Source: Acidiflorens sp963841945 (GTDB lineage Bacteria > Acidobacteriota > Terriglobia > Terriglobales > Acidobacteriaceae). Taken from it: DNA of 64,000 nucleotides. This document shows, piece after piece, positions 1 to 8,608 of the stretch. Positions within the stretch are counted from its first letter, which is position 1. Each line of letters starts with the position of its first letter. Location: contig CAWJFC010000015.1 of NCBI GenBank assembly GCA_963841945.1, forward strand, positions 124,001-188,000. The letters run 5' to 3'. A model generated the notes under the pieces. That model was given only the letters and a program-made list of their open reading frames with translations, was not told the DNA's origin and searched no databases. Both the position numbers and the translations under genes were made by a program.

Positions 1-136
1 CCTACTAAGTCCCGGATGTTACCGGTAATTCCGGCAATGTCGAGGCTGAGCACCTCGACAGTACTCAGGAGTTCCCTGGCGAACTCTTTTTCCTTCGCCT
101 GTTCGAATATCGGAGTAGGTGCAGCCATACTGGCGT
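1..136. other. Left edge, no gene recognised
   Basis: This stretch lies downstream of the hemerythrin gene, which is read leftwards. Short open frames exist but none has a recognisable product or a convincing ribosome binding site. I see nothing else in it. Confidence 0.4.
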
Positions 137-547
137 TCAGCGAATACCGTGACTTGCGAGATGGGAAGTGTACTTTTTGTCGGTGCCTTGAATGTGGGTA
201 AGCAGCCAGTTCTTAAGAAAATTCAAGGTTTCAATGGAGAGGGTTGCGTTGGCGCCCTGCAGATATTTCTTTTGAATTTCGAGGACCTGATGAGTGAGAT
301 CGTCATGCGCGTTCTTATGAGCGGCCGCATCTGGATAGCTGGTTTTTGCAAAGAGCTGCTCCTCGTTGGCGAAGTGGACCTTGGTATAGTCGATGAGCCC
401 AGCCAGCACCTTGGAGAGCGATTCTTTTCCTTTGCCATTTTGCACGGCATCGTAGAAGTCGTTCAGCAGTCCGACGAGTTTCTGATGTTCCTTGTCTATC
501 GAGTCGATACCGACCGAGAGTCGGGTGTTCCACGCGATGAGCGGCAT
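137..547 (-). CDS. Bacteriohemerythrin
   Basis: A soluble, 136-residue four-helix di-iron protein expected to bind O2 reversibly in the cytoplasm, for storage, delivery or sensing. All seven iron ligands of the family can be placed: His21, His58, Glu62, His77, His81, His118 and Asp123. The spacing is almost identical to the Methylococcus protein. The frame stays open another 90 bases upstream. I chose the ATG at 547 because the conserved N-terminus (MPLIAW) begins there and an AAGGAG-like site precedes it at slightly long spacing. There is no fused signalling domain, so it is a stand-alone oxygen binder. Neighbouring genes do not suggest an operon. Confidence 0.92.
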   Translation of the reverse strand: MPLIAWNTRLSVGIDSIDKEHQKLVGLLNDFYDAVQNGKGKESLSKVLAGLIDYTKVHFANEEQLFAKTSYPDAAAHKNAHDDLTHQVLEIQKKYLQGANATLSIETLNFLKNWLLTHIQGTDKKYTSHLASHGIR

Positions 548-756
548 AGGCGACCTGTGCTCCTTAATCCAATTGAAAATTGGCTCGAGATGAGAAAGCA
601 GTGACCGAGCGTCAGGTAGATGCAAGTCTCTCGCCAACCCGGAAGAGTCTCGACTGGTATCAATGCCTCTTAAGAACGGAAGTCACCCGTCGGAAAGACA
701 GGTTTGGAGGAATGGGTCAAACCACGGCAGTGCGGTGGATCGCCTTGGTTTTCCGC

Positions 757-1164
757 CTATTCAGTGGAGCGCAGCCAATTTTGGAGACGCAGACCTTTGA
801 CGCGGGAGAATTCTCTTTCGTTGTCGGTGACAATCACGCAGGCGAGCGCTAGCGCTTGAGAAGCAATTAGCAAGTCGTTGCCACCGATTGGGGTGCCTGC
901 CTGCCCCAGACGGGTACGCAGTAGTCCATAGCTCTTGTCTGCCGGGGGTTCGAAGGGCAGGACTTCCAGTGCGCCGAGCACTGCTTCTAACTGGGATGTA
1001 AGGCGCGGCGAGCCTTTCTTGTTGGCTCCGTAACGCAATTCCGCGGCAATGATGATGCTGGTACAGACATTCTTTTCGCCAACCTTGCGAATGTGACTGG
1101 CCACCGTTCCCTGCGGATGGCGAACGAGATCGGAAACGATGTTGGTGTCGAGAAGGTAGCGCAT
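757..1164 (-). CDS. vapC: VapC-type PIN-domain toxin (ribonuclease)
   Basis: A 135-residue PIN-domain protein, expected to be a Mg2+-dependent endoribonuclease that is the toxin of a type II pair. The acidic metal-binding residues are in place: Asp6 in the N-terminal LLDTN motif, Glu42 in AAELRYG, Asp97 in GGND and Asp114 in VTDN. Its ATG overlaps the stop codon of the upstream antitoxin gene by one base (TAATG), so the two are translationally coupled, as is normal for VapBC. VapC proteins often cut tRNA or rRNA; the target here cannot be told. Length is standard and no key residue is missing. Confidence 0.92.
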   Translation of the reverse strand: MRYLLDTNIVSDLVRHPQGTVASHIRKVGEKNVCTSIIIAAELRYGANKKGSPRLTSQLEAVLGALEVLPFEPPADKSYGLLRTRLGQAGTPIGGNDLLIASQALALACVIVTDNEREFSRVKGLRLQNWLRSTE

Positions 1165-1418
1165 TAAAGCTTGACCGCATCAAGGGGAAGATCGGGGATG
1201 GGCGGGAAATCCTCGGGCAATGGCGCGAGCTTCGCCAACAGACCGAGCAGAGATTTGGTGGGAATGGGTTCGATGACGAGCCGATCGCCTTCCTTTCGCA
1301 TGACGGCCTCGTCACCCGGAAACTCAAACTCACGGGGAATGCGCACGGCTTTGTTCCGTCCGTTGATAAAGACTTTAACGTGGCGTTCGGGGGCTGTTTT
1401 GGCGGACTGCGATGGCAT
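1164..1418 (-). CDS. vapB: VapB-type antitoxin
   Basis: An 84-residue partner of the downstream VapC. The N-terminal half carries the AbrB/MazE-like swapped-hairpin signature (VKVFINGRNKAVRIPREF), which binds DNA. The Pro-rich C-terminal tail would wrap around and inhibit the toxin. The frame is open back to a TTG at 1466. I chose the ATG at 1418 because the conserved domain starts soon after it. It lacks a clear Shine-Dalgarno site, so a TTG start at 1466 or a leaderless message remains possible. Autorepression is expected through a palindrome just upstream. Confidence 0.85.
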   Translation of the reverse strand: MPSQSAKTAPERHVKVFINGRNKAVRIPREFEFPGDEAVMRKEGDRLVIEPIPTKSLLGLLAKLAPLPEDFPPIPDLPLDAVKL

Positions 1419-1435
1419 ATGTCTAGCATATGCTA
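1415..1435 (-). promoter_or_regulatory. Probable VapB operator: 12-bp palindrome and direct repeat
   Basis: TAGCATATGCTA at 1424-1435 is a perfect 12-bp palindrome directly upstream of the chosen VapB start. GCATATG also occurs twice as a direct repeat (1415-1421 and 1426-1432). VapB/VapBC complexes typically bind such sites to repress their own operon. The functional assignment is inference from position and symmetry. Confidence 0.55.
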
Positions 1436-1496
1436 AAGCGGTATATTTGTCCAGCTCCTTCCCCAAACGTTGGTGGGGGCTCAGTTTGCCATCGCA

Positions 1497-1570
1497 TCAA
1501 TCACCAAGGGCACGAAGGCGCACGAAGGAAGACCTTGAAACCTGCGCTCTTCGTGGTTCTACGTGACCTG
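1497..1570. repeat. Dispersed repeat, CACCAAGG-CACGAAGG family
   Basis: The left end reads CACCAAGGGCACGAAGG and is followed by a second CACGAAGG unit. The right end reads CTTCGTGGT, the inverse of the left-end theme. Related copies lie near 4376, 7470, 35718, 43579 and 47856. The surrounding region 1467-1776 holds no gene I can support. Confidence 0.6.
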
Positions 1571-1806
1571 GTTGGGCCTTTGGTTTCTCTATAGCGCGCC
1601 ATGAAACTTAGGCACTCCCGAAGCGTTTCTATCCTTGACGGGGGTTCGACAGCGGAGGATAATTTGGGCCGCCGTCTGCCGCGAGTCTCCCGCGGCATCC
1701 AGCTTTACCATCCAGCAGCTCCGAGCGGGGTGTTCGCACCTCGTTGGTCTGAATTGTTTCAATCCTGAGGAGGAGTCATGAAGAGTCGCCGCGGAATGGG
1801 CTACGT

Positions 1807-3357
1807 TTGCCTATATCATTAGCCGCGCTAGTACTAGCGGTCCCGGTTTTGGCCGGAACCAAACCACTCCAACCGATCGTTATTCAACCCGACAAGGTTG
1901 CCGTTTCGCAGACGCTGCGCGATCTGGCCAAGGTAACGCCGCCGCCCGCATTCAATGGATGGATTGTGCGCAAGGAGCACGAGACTCCCAACCATATGAC
2001 GCACATCTACAACCTGCCCGATCCTGTGATTCAGGATTCCTCCGAGCCTCAACCCGACCTGGCGATCACATTGGGCTTCAATTTCGACGGCATGAACGGA
2101 CAACAAGCGGGAGGCGTGATTCCGCCTGACACCAATGGAGCGGTGGGAGACAATCAGTTCTTCCTGGTGACTAACTTCGCCTTCAACATCTACAACAAGA
2201 CGACGGGCGCGCTTGAAGTGGGCCCGCTGCTCATCAATACGATCTGGGCGAATTTTGGCGGGCAGTGCCAACTCTACAATGGCGGCGATCCGGTTGTGCT
2301 TTATGACAAGATGGCGAACCGCTGGCTTCTGGAACAGCTGGAGTACACGACCAGCGACCAGATCTGCATTGCCGTTTCGCAGACCGACGACGCGACGGGA
2401 GCTTACAACCTTTACTCATACAGCTTTAGCGGCCTGCCGGATTATCCCAAGCTGGCGATTTGGCCGGACGCTTATTACCTGGCGTTTAATTTCTTTGGCC
2501 CCGGTGATGGAGAGCCCTGCGCTCTTGACCGCACCTCTATGCTCGCCGGCCAAACGGCGGCGATGATCTGTTTTAACCCAAATACCTCCGACATGGGGTT
2601 TCTGCCGTCCGACATCGATGGCGCCACATTGCCTCCGTCTGGCGCTCCTAACCATTACATCGAGCTGGGTAACTCGAATACCACGCTGAAGGAATATGAC
2701 TTCCACGTGGACTTTAACAATCCGAAGAACTCGACCTTCACGGGGCCGAATACGCTTACGGTTCCGGCGTACACGCAACTGTGCGGCGGGGGCGACGGAG
2801 CCTGCGTTCCAGAGCCGTACGGTGGAGGTCTGCTGGATGCGCTGGGCGACCGCATGATGTTCCGCAACGCGTATCGCAACTTCGGCAGTCATGAGGCGCT
2901 GGTGTTTTCCCATTCCGTGGCTCCCGGTGCGGGCTCATCGGCGGTAGCGGCCGAGCGTTGGTATGAACTGCGCTCCACGCCTCCGGGCGGGAGTTTCTCG
3001 GTGTACCAGGCGGGCACGTACCAGAACGCAACCGACAACTACTGGATGGGCAGCGTGGCCATGGACAAGAATGGCGACATGGCGCTGGGCTTCAGCGTGG
3101 ATAACGCGAAGAGCCTGGCTCCCAGCATCTGGTTTACGGGCCGCACGGCCAAGACAGCACTCAACAAGCTGGGGGGCAAGAAAGTGGCTCTCAAAGGCAA
3201 GACGGTGCAGGGTAACGTGAATCGTTGGGGCGATTACAGTTCGATGAGCGTCGATCCTACTGACGATTGCACGTTCTGGTATACACAGGAGTACTCGCAC
3301 GGCGGATATAACTGGCAGTCGCATGTATTCTCGTTCAAGTTCAACACCTGTCAGTAA
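1807..3357 (+). CDS. Secreted protein of unknown function (5' end probably frameshifted)
   Basis: A 516-residue exported protein. After the signal peptide the mature part has motifs such as PPDTNGAVGD, VVLYDKMANRWLLEQL and a late RWGDYSSMSVDP. I associate these with large secreted beta-rich proteins of Acidobacteria, but no catalytic motif can be named. In this frame the only start is a TTG at 1807, without a ribosome binding site. An ATG at 1778 sits behind an excellent AGGAGGAG site and encodes MKSRRGMGYV in another frame. Adding one T to the T-run at 1806-1808 would join it to the hydrophobic segment and give a textbook signal peptide. A 1-base deletion or sequencing error is therefore likely. 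A strong terminator follows. Confidence 0.8.
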   Translation: MPISLAALVLAVPVLAGTKPLQPIVIQPDKVAVSQTLRDLAKVTPPPAFNGWIVRKEHETPNHMTHIYNLPDPVIQDSSEPQPDLAITLGFNFDGMNGQQAGGVIPPDTNGAVGDNQFFLVTNFAFNIYNKTTGALEVGPLLINTIWANFGGQCQLYNGGDPVVLYDKMANRWLLEQLEYTTSDQICIAVSQTDDATGAYNLYSYSFSGLPDYPKLAIWPDAYYLAFNFFGPGDGEPCALDRTSMLAGQTAAMICFNPNTSDMGFLPSDIDGATLPPSGAPNHYIELGNSNTTLKEYDFHVDFNNPKNSTFTGPNTLTVPAYTQLCGGGDGACVPEPYGGGLLDALGDRMMFRNAYRNFGSHEALVFSHSVAPGAGSSAVAAERWYELRSTPPGGSFSVYQAGTYQNATDNYWMGSVAMDKNGDMALGFSVDNAKSLAPSIWFTGRTAKTALNKLGGKKVALKGKTVQGNVNRWGDYSSMSVDPTDDCTFWYTQEYSHGGYNWQSHVFSFKFNTCQ

Positions 3358-3379
3358 GTGCGATTGATGCAGGAAAGCG

Positions 3380-3419
3380 CCCTGGGCCTCGCGATTGTTC
3401 GAGGCCTGGGGATTTTTTT
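3380..3419 (+). terminator. Rho-independent terminator of the secreted-protein gene
   Basis: Stem 3380-3391 pairs with 3400-3411 over 12 bp, with two G-U pairs, closing an 8-base loop. It is followed directly by ATTTTTTT. It lies 23 bases after the stop codon of the preceding plus-strand gene. Confidence 0.85.
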
Positions 3420-3519
3420 GGGGGGGAGGAATGACGAAACCATGAATTGGGCGGCTGGACTCCTCATTCGCGCGTAGTGAGGGCGGCGTGCGGGAACGCT
3501 GGTAGCATGTGCAAACGGG

Positions 3520-4266
3520 ATGAAAATCACTTTGCCCAAGCCTACGTTGCGCGAGCTTAAGTTGGACGAGGCTAATCGGCACCGTGCGGTGGTGCTTGAG
3601 ATCTGCGTGACTTCGGTGGAGTTTGCGATGGCCGCTGAGCGCGGCGGCGCGGATCGGATTGAACTTTGCAGCGATCTGGATTGTGGCGGGGTTACTCCGA
3701 GCCTCGCTCTGATGAAGGCGGCGCGAGAACGGCTGCGGATTCCTATTCACGTGTTGATTCGGCCGCGGGCGGGGGATTTTGTCTATTCGCCGCGGGAGTT
3801 TTTCGCGATGCGCGGGGCGATTCAAAGGGCTCATGAGCTGAGGATGGATGGCATCGTGGTGGGTATTCTGGATCGCGAATTTCGGGTTGATGTGGCGCGG
3901 ACGCGCGAGCTTGTGGAACTGGCGCATCCGCTACCAGTGACGTTTCATCGGGCGTTCGACGAGACGGATTGCTCTGGCGCGTCGCTGGAGGCGGTGATTG
4001 AAACGGGAGCGACGCGGCTGCTTACTTCGGGGGGCTGCGCGAAGGCGACTGACGGGCGTTCGACGATCGCACGGCTGGTGAAGGCGGCGGGGGAGCGATT
4101 GAGCGTGATGGCGGGCGGCGGAATTACTCCGGCGAATGTGGTGCGCGTGATGCGGACTACTGGGGCGCGGGAGGTGCATGGGTCGCTGCTGACGGCTGGA
4201 TTGCGGGCCGCACTGCGCGAGGAAGATGGCGAGGAGCGTAAGGTGCACCGGAGCGGGGCTTGCTGA
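3520..4266 (+). CDS. cutC: CutC family copper homeostasis protein
   Basis: A 248-residue TIM-barrel protein, the same length as E. coli CutC. Family hallmarks are visible: LEICVTSVEFAMAAERGGADRIELCSDL near residue 27, IPIHVLIRPR-GDFVY, a VTFHRAFDE motif in the middle and VMAGGGITPANV late in the chain. CutC was named for copper tolerance, but its biochemical role is unsettled; the sequence supports the family, not a reaction. It is cytoplasmic with no membrane segment. It stands alone between two terminators. Confidence 0.93.
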   Translation: MKITLPKPTLRELKLDEANRHRAVVLEICVTSVEFAMAAERGGADRIELCSDLDCGGVTPSLALMKAARERLRIPIHVLIRPRAGDFVYSPREFFAMRGAIQRAHELRMDGIVVGILDREFRVDVARTRELVELAHPLPVTFHRAFDETDCSGASLEAVIETGATRLLTSGGCAKATDGRSTIARLVKAAGERLSVMAGGGITPANVVRVMRTTGAREVHGSLLTAGLRAALREEDGEERKVHRSGAC

Positions 4267-4354
4267 CGGAGCGGTATTACCGGCGCGTGCTTAAGGCGGC
4301 TTGCTTGCTGCGGTCACTGCGCGGTTATTGAAATTTAGAATGGTTGCTGGTTCG

Positions 4355-4425
4355 GAGCTTTAACCCTTTAACCCTTTAACCACCAAGGACACTAAGGTAC
4401 AAGAAGGGAAACGTTGAATCTTCGG
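4355..4425. repeat. Dispersed repeat, CCACCAAGGACAC family, with TTTAACCC tandem
   Basis: Three tandem copies of a TTTAACCC unit (about 4358-4380) lead into CCACCAAGGACACTAAGG, a member of the dispersed family seen at 1499, 7470, 35718, 43579 and 47856. No gene is visible in 4267-4470. Confidence 0.6.
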
Positions 4426-4470
4426 CGTTTTCTTGATTCGTTTGCAAACAAAAACGCCTCTCATCCCAAA

Positions 4471-4499
4471 TAAAAACCCTCTCATCCGATGAGAGGGTT
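4471..4499 (-). terminator. Terminator of the cold-shock gene
   Basis: A perfect 11-bp stem (4475-4485 with 4489-4499) with a 3-base loop. On the minus strand it is followed by a T run (the A tract at 4472-4476). It lies 22 bases downstream of the cold-shock protein stop codon. Confidence 0.88.
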
Positions 4500-4521
4500 G
4501 CGAACTGGTTGGGAGAACCTA

Positions 4522-4728
4522 CTACGCTGCGCGCACGACGTTGCCGGCTTGGAAGCCTTTCGGCCCTTTGAGCAGATCGAATTCGACCGTCTCGCCTTCG
4601 TTCAAGGTGCGGTAGCCGTTCTCCTGGATGGCGGAGAAATGCACAAACACATCCTCACCCGTGGAGCGCTGGATGAACCCGTAACCCTTCGCCCCGTTGA
4701 ACCACTTCACAGTACCCTTCTCTCTCAC
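4522..4728 (-). CDS. Cold-shock domain protein (CspA family)
   Basis: A 68-residue single-domain OB-fold protein that binds single-stranded RNA or DNA and acts as an RNA chaperone. RNP1 (KGYGFIQ, residues 14-20) and RNP2 (VFVHF, residues 27-31) are intact, as are the conserved KWFN start and GNV near the end. The start codon is GTG at 4728. AAGGAG seven bases upstream supports it. The 485-base gene-free stretch upstream leaves room for the long regulatory leader typical of csp genes, though I cannot show one. A strong terminator follows the gene. Confidence 0.95.
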   Translation of the reverse strand: MREKGTVKWFNGAKGYGFIQRSTGEDVFVHFSAIQENGYRTLNEGETVEFDLLKGPKGFQAGNVVRAA

Positions 4729-5213
4729 AAAAAAACTCCTTTCGCCTCGATCGTAAGAATTATCCTGCGTCTCTTTGCTGTTGGTCCCGCAGGCTGGCGG
4801 AAGAAGAATCTTGGGCCAGAAAACAGGACGCCCCCTTAAAGGACGCTAGAATTTATCGGCCGCACGGGGAATGCGCAGCGCGCCAACAGAAACGGCTCCC
4901 CGCATTTCGTCAGGCAAATGCCCGCGACGAAACACCGTGGAGCCGCGAAGACGAAGGCGCGATATCGACTGCCCACACAGAAACGTGCACCGTGTTGCTG
5001 AATCGCCAGCGCGGAAGCGCCAACGAAGCCCCAGATAATAGCAGGAAGATGGCAATTGGCAAGAAGGAAATTTGCAAAACAAAGAAAGAGCTAAATTTTT
5101 GCGGGGAAGGGCGCGGGTTGTGACCGGCGGACGGGATTATGGGTTGTATGTACGAAAAGGCATGGATTGGGAAACGCGGGAATCGGTAACTGTTTGATAA
5201 GATTTGAGAAACT
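4729..5213. other. Gene-free region between csp and the yihY-like gene
   Basis: No protein with a recognisable family is encoded on either strand. It must hold the divergent promoters of the cold-shock gene and the YihY-like gene. A GATAAT hexamer near 4765 (minus strand) could be a -10 box for csp, but no good -35 box pairs with it. I see no repeat or RNA fold. Confidence 0.4.
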
Positions 5214-6083
5214 GTGACCTCCATCAGTCCTGTGCGGCCGTCCGACAAGGAAGGCGCGGCGGAATATCGCGCCGCGGCGAGACAGGGGCTCGTGAAATCG
5301 ACGGCAGTCTATCTGCTGCGAACCGATGTGCACACCTTCGCATTTTCGGTGGCGGCGAATGCGATTCTCTCGCTGTTTCCATTTTTACTTTTGCTGATGA
5401 CGCTGACCCGGCGCGTGTTCCGGTCGCAGGTGATGTCAGACGTTGTGGAGAGCCTTCTGCGCGACTCGCTGCCGACCGGGCAGGAGTTTGTGATCCGCAA
5501 TCTGAATGCGCTGGTGGCGTCGCACCACCGGGCACAAATTTTTTCGCTGATCATGTTGCTGGTGAGTTCGACGGGAATTTTCATGCCACTGGAGGTGGCA
5601 TTGAATAAGGTTTGGGGATTCGCGAATAACCGGTCGTATTTTGGGAATCAACTGATCGCGCTGGGGCTGGCTTTTGCGTGCGGATCGCTGACGCTGCTGT
5701 CGATTGGACTGACGGCGGGCAACGTGCATGTGCTGAAGACCGTGCTGCATGGCTATGCCAACTGGTACGTGCAGTGGGTGGGGTTCTTGACGATGAAGAT
5801 GTTTTCGATCGGGGCGAGCATTGCGATCTTCTTTTTGATCTACTGGCTGCTGCCGAACGGGAAGGTGCGGGCGCAGGCGGTGCTGCCGGCGGCGGTGATT
5901 ATGGGGTTGCTGTCGGAGGCGCTGAAGTACGTTTATATTTTTGCGCTGCCATTTTTGAATTTTGGCGAGGTGTACGGGCCGTTCGCGATTTCGGTGAGCC
6001 TGATGTTCTGGGCGTTTCTGTCGGGAATGTTGTTGCTGGCGGGAGCCCATTTGTCGGCGGAGAAGAGTCTGCGGAAGTTGTAA
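5214..6083 (+). CDS. YihY/BrkB family inner-membrane protein
   Basis: A 289-residue polytopic membrane protein. About six hydrophobic segments are evident. The family pattern includes a first helix region with AFSVAANAILSLFPFLL, an FMPLEVALNKVWG segment and a closing YGPFAISVSLMFWAFLSGMLLLAGAHLSAE. The family was once mislabelled ribonuclease BN; its transport or envelope role is not established. The GTG at 5214 gives a polar 35-residue N-terminus of normal length. The SpoIIE-type phosphatase gene begins 33 bases after the stop, so the two may be co-transcribed. Confidence 0.9.
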   Translation: MTSISPVRPSDKEGAAEYRAAARQGLVKSTAVYLLRTDVHTFAFSVAANAILSLFPFLLLLMTLTRRVFRSQVMSDVVESLLRDSLPTGQEFVIRNLNALVASHHRAQIFSLIMLLVSSTGIFMPLEVALNKVWGFANNRSYFGNQLIALGLAFACGSLTLLSIGLTAGNVHVLKTVLHGYANWYVQWVGFLTMKMFSIGASIAIFFLIYWLLPNGKVRAQAVLPAAVIMGLLSEALKYVYIFALPFLNFGEVYGPFAISVSLMFWAFLSGMLLLAGAHLSAEKSLRKL

Positions 6084-6115
6084 TTGAAAGTTGATATGCG
6101 CGGTCCGGGGAGATC

Positions 6116-7255
6116 ATGAATTCGAAGCAGACCGGAATACAGACCTGGAAGACGATGCCGCTGTCGTCTTCGGCGTATTTTTTTGCAGGCGTGTTCTGCC
6201 TGTTCGGAGCCTTGATTCTGGTCGCATCCAGCCCGCACTTCAGGGCACAGTCCGTCGCGGATATTTTTTGGACGGTCTTTCTGGCGGGAACTTTCGCGAT
6301 CGTCTGGGCTTATGTGGCGACCCGGGGCAAGTACTGGATTTTTGCCATCCTGTTTCCTTTGCAGTTTTACGCCAATTACCTACTGGGAAAGCACAGCTCG
6401 CCTCATGCTTCGCTGGAGGGCAACCTTCCGGCGCTAAAGCAACGGCTGATGCTCGATGCCGGAGTGGAGATCGCTCTCATCATAGGCGCCTACACGTTGT
6501 TTCTTATCTTCTTCGGGCGCGAAGGCAACCGGTTCTTCAGAACACAAACCGAGGTGCGGCTGGCGGGAGAGATTCATCGTGCGCTGGTGCCGCAAAAACA
6601 TGCGACGATCGGCGGCTTCGAGATGTTTGGCAGTTCGGTGCCGAGCAGCGAGGTTGGGGGAGATCTTTTTGACATCGTCGAGAGCGAAGGCGTCTGGCAT
6701 GCCTATGTGGCCGATGTTTCGGGACACGGCGTGGCAGCGGGCATACTGATGTCGATGATCAAGAGCGCGGCCACCATGCAACTGACGAAGCTGCGAAGAC
6801 CTGAGGATCTGCTGCGAGATTTGAACGATGTATTGCAGCCGGTGACGTCGCCGGCAAACTATCTGACGTTCGCATACGTGAGCGGGTGGGCGGGAGAGGA
6901 ATTGAACTTTGCGTTGGCCGGACATTTGCCGATTCTGCACTACCAGCGAGAGAGTAAGACGGTGGCGGAACACTCCGATGGCAATCTGCCGATTGGGATG
7001 TTCAAAGACGCGACATTCGAGATCTCGAAGGTCAAGTTGGCGCCGGGCGATTTGCTGGCGCTGATCACGGACGGTTTCACGGAGGTATTCGACGCGGAGG
7101 AGCGCGAGAGCGGAATGGAAGAATTCAAGACGGCGCTGGCCGATTGCGCGGAGAAGCCGCTGCGCGAGATTTACGAGGAGTTGCGAGGGCGCAGCTTGAG
7201 ATTTGGCAAACAGAGCGACGACCAGACGATGCTGCTGATACGAAGGCTGGGGTAG
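6116..7255 (+). CDS. Membrane-anchored PP2C/SpoIIE-type serine phosphatase
   Basis: A 379-residue protein with about four N-terminal membrane segments (within residues 20-135) and a C-terminal RsbU/SpoIIE phosphatase domain. Metal-binding motifs are present: GGDLFD (181-186), DVSGHG (200-205), GHLP, LALITDGFTE and the C-terminal DDQTMLLI. Such enzymes dephosphorylate anti-sigma-factor antagonists (STAS proteins) and so control stress sigma factors or other partner-switching modules. No STAS protein or anti-sigma kinase is adjacent. The likely signal input is the membrane part; no PAS, GAF or HAMP domain is visible. Confidence 0.9.
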   Translation: MNSKQTGIQTWKTMPLSSSAYFFAGVFCLFGALILVASSPHFRAQSVADIFWTVFLAGTFAIVWAYVATRGKYWIFAILFPLQFYANYLLGKHSSPHASLEGNLPALKQRLMLDAGVEIALIIGAYTLFLIFFGREGNRFFRTQTEVRLAGEIHRALVPQKHATIGGFEMFGSSVPSSEVGGDLFDIVESEGVWHAYVADVSGHGVAAGILMSMIKSAATMQLTKLRRPEDLLRDLNDVLQPVTSPANYLTFAYVSGWAGEELNFALAGHLPILHYQRESKTVAEHSDGNLPIGMFKDATFEISKVKLAPGDLLALITDGFTEVFDAEERESGMEEFKTALADCAEKPLREIYEELRGRSLRFGKQSDDQTMLLIRRLG

Positions 7256-7298
7256 ATCTTCCGACGATTGGATTCTGGCGCATAATGGTTATAACGAT

Positions 7299-7430
7299 AT
7301 GAGAAATCGGACACTCGTTTTTATGGTTTTTGCGGCGGCAATGCTCTTCTCGATGATGCGGGAATGGAGCGGGCCGGTTGGGTGTCCGCGGCTGACGGTT
7401 CATGCGCGTGCGGGCGTCGGTGGGCGCTGA
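7299..7430 (+). CDS. Possible small hydrophobic peptide (43 aa)
   Basis: An ATG at 7299 opens a 43-codon frame whose first 20 residues are hydrophobic after MRNR, like a short signal or membrane peptide. The rest is Arg/Gly-rich and matches nothing I know. There is no clear ribosome binding site. It lies 43 bases after the phosphatase gene. It could be chance. Confidence 0.25.
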   Translation: MRNRTLVFMVFAAAMLFSMMREWSGPVGCPRLTVHARAGVGGR

Positions 7431-7464
7431 GTTTGGTTATTTGCTCGTGGCGGGCAATCTCGGC

Positions 7465-7560
7465 AAGGTCTAAACTCCGAGGACACTAGGGTACACGAAG
7501 AAAACCTTTGCATTTGTTCCCGCTTACGGCTGCAGGGAACGCCTGCGCCACCCAAGAAAT
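7465..7560. repeat. Two dispersed repeat fragments
   Basis: CCGAGGACACTAGGGTACACGAAG near 7475-7500 is a divergent copy of the CCACCAAGG-CACGAAGG family. It is followed by a CTGCGCCACCC fragment (about 7540-7552) of the GCTGAAGC/GCGCCACCC family seen at 9086 and 24933. The interval 7431-7623 holds no other feature I can support. Confidence 0.5.
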
Positions 7561-7623
7561 GGATTTTTCCGGAACGATACGGCTGAAGCGCGCCCCTTCA
7601 AAACTCATCTGTGAGATAGCTTC

Positions 7624-8559
7624 TCAGTGCTGCTTGTGGATTTTGCGGCGGATGTCTGGCCAGAATTCCTTGATCACGAAGGTGATGGTGTCATAGCCGA
7701 CCTGCGATCCCCAGACGCTGGCGGTGTTTTTGAGGGTGCGGTCGCTGGCGATATAAGGGACGTTCATTCCTGGTACCGGGTGGTAGCCGGGATGGGGATG
7801 ATAGCTGTAGGTGGAGACGGCGGAGGCGACAGCGGCGCCGAAGATTTCAGAATAGTTGAACTGGCTGTTGCCGGAGTCGGTGCGGGTGACGAAGGCGCGG
7901 CTGATGGCGTAGCCGGTGCGGTGCATGAAGGTTCCATGGCCGGATTGGAAGAAGCGCGGGTCCTCACGGAGCATGGAGGGAAAGATCGCGCCGACAAAGA
8001 AGTTCTCGATGGTGCCGTCGGCGAAATAGGCTCCATAGCGTTTGCCGTAACCTTCGGCACCCTGGCCGTATCCCTTCTCGCTGTCCTCGGCCTGGCTGAC
8101 ACCGGCGAGGGCGGCATACCAGACGAACTGGACGGGATCGAAGGCGCTACGGCCGACGAGCTTGAATTTTCCGCCTGCCGTGAGCGGAGGGACGTTGGCG
8201 GCGTTCTCTACGGTGAGGAAGTTGGGGAGAGCGAAAAAGAGGCGGTCGTTGGGCTTGGCGGCAGTGGCATCTTTGGATGCCTGGGCGTCTTTGGCTTTGT
8301 CTTGACCTTTGTCTTTGTCTGGGCCTTGGGTTTGGGTTTGATCTTTCGGCGCCTGAGCGGTGGGCTGCGCGGGGGCATTGGGGCTCTGGGAGGCAGGCGT
8401 GCTCGGGTCCGATGGGCTGGCGGTCGGCTGGGATGGTTGCTGGGAATCGGGGGCGGTTTGCGCGTGGCAAAAAGCAGCGGCCAGGAACAGGCATGCAATG
8501 ACAAGATGGCAGTGCGAGCGAGGCGCTCGCCGGTTGATTTCAGGTTGAATGCGCTTCAA
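7624..8559 (-). CDS. Secreted protein of unknown function
   Basis: A 311-residue exported protein. After a basic start it has a hydrophobic segment ending in AAAFCHAQ (signal peptide). A 70-residue low-complexity linker rich in Pro, Gln, Ser, Asp and Lys follows. The compact C-terminal domain has RLFFALPNF, a Tyr/Gly-rich EKGYGQGAEGYGKRYGAYF stretch and many Phe/Tyr. I recognise it only as a type of exported protein common in Acidobacteria; no active site can be named. It lies 50 bases downstream of tsaE on the same strand, so they may share a transcript. Confidence 0.8.
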   Translation of the reverse strand: MKRIQPEINRRAPRSHCHLVIACLFLAAAFCHAQTAPDSQQPSQPTASPSDPSTPASQSPNAPAQPTAQAPKDQTQTQGPDKDKGQDKAKDAQASKDATAAKPNDRLFFALPNFLTVENAANVPPLTAGGKFKLVGRSAFDPVQFVWYAALAGVSQAEDSEKGYGQGAEGYGKRYGAYFADGTIENFFVGAIFPSMLREDPRFFQSGHGTFMHRTGYAISRAFVTRTDSGNSQFNYSEIFGAAVASAVSTYSYHPHPGYHPVPGMNVPYIASDRTLKNTASVWGSQVGYDTITFVIKEFWPDIRRKIHKQH

Positions 8560-8608
8560 TTTTTACGGGCTCCAATTGGATGATTTCAATACTTCTCCGG
8601 ACGCGGAT

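Noticed and set aside
119..604. Plus-strand frame across the hemerythrin gene
   Set aside because: Shadow of bacteriohemerythrin, which has all seven iron ligands.
7627..8583. 318-codon plus-strand frame opposite the secreted protein
   Set aside because: Gly/Val-rich shadow. The minus strand has a signal peptide and sensible composition.
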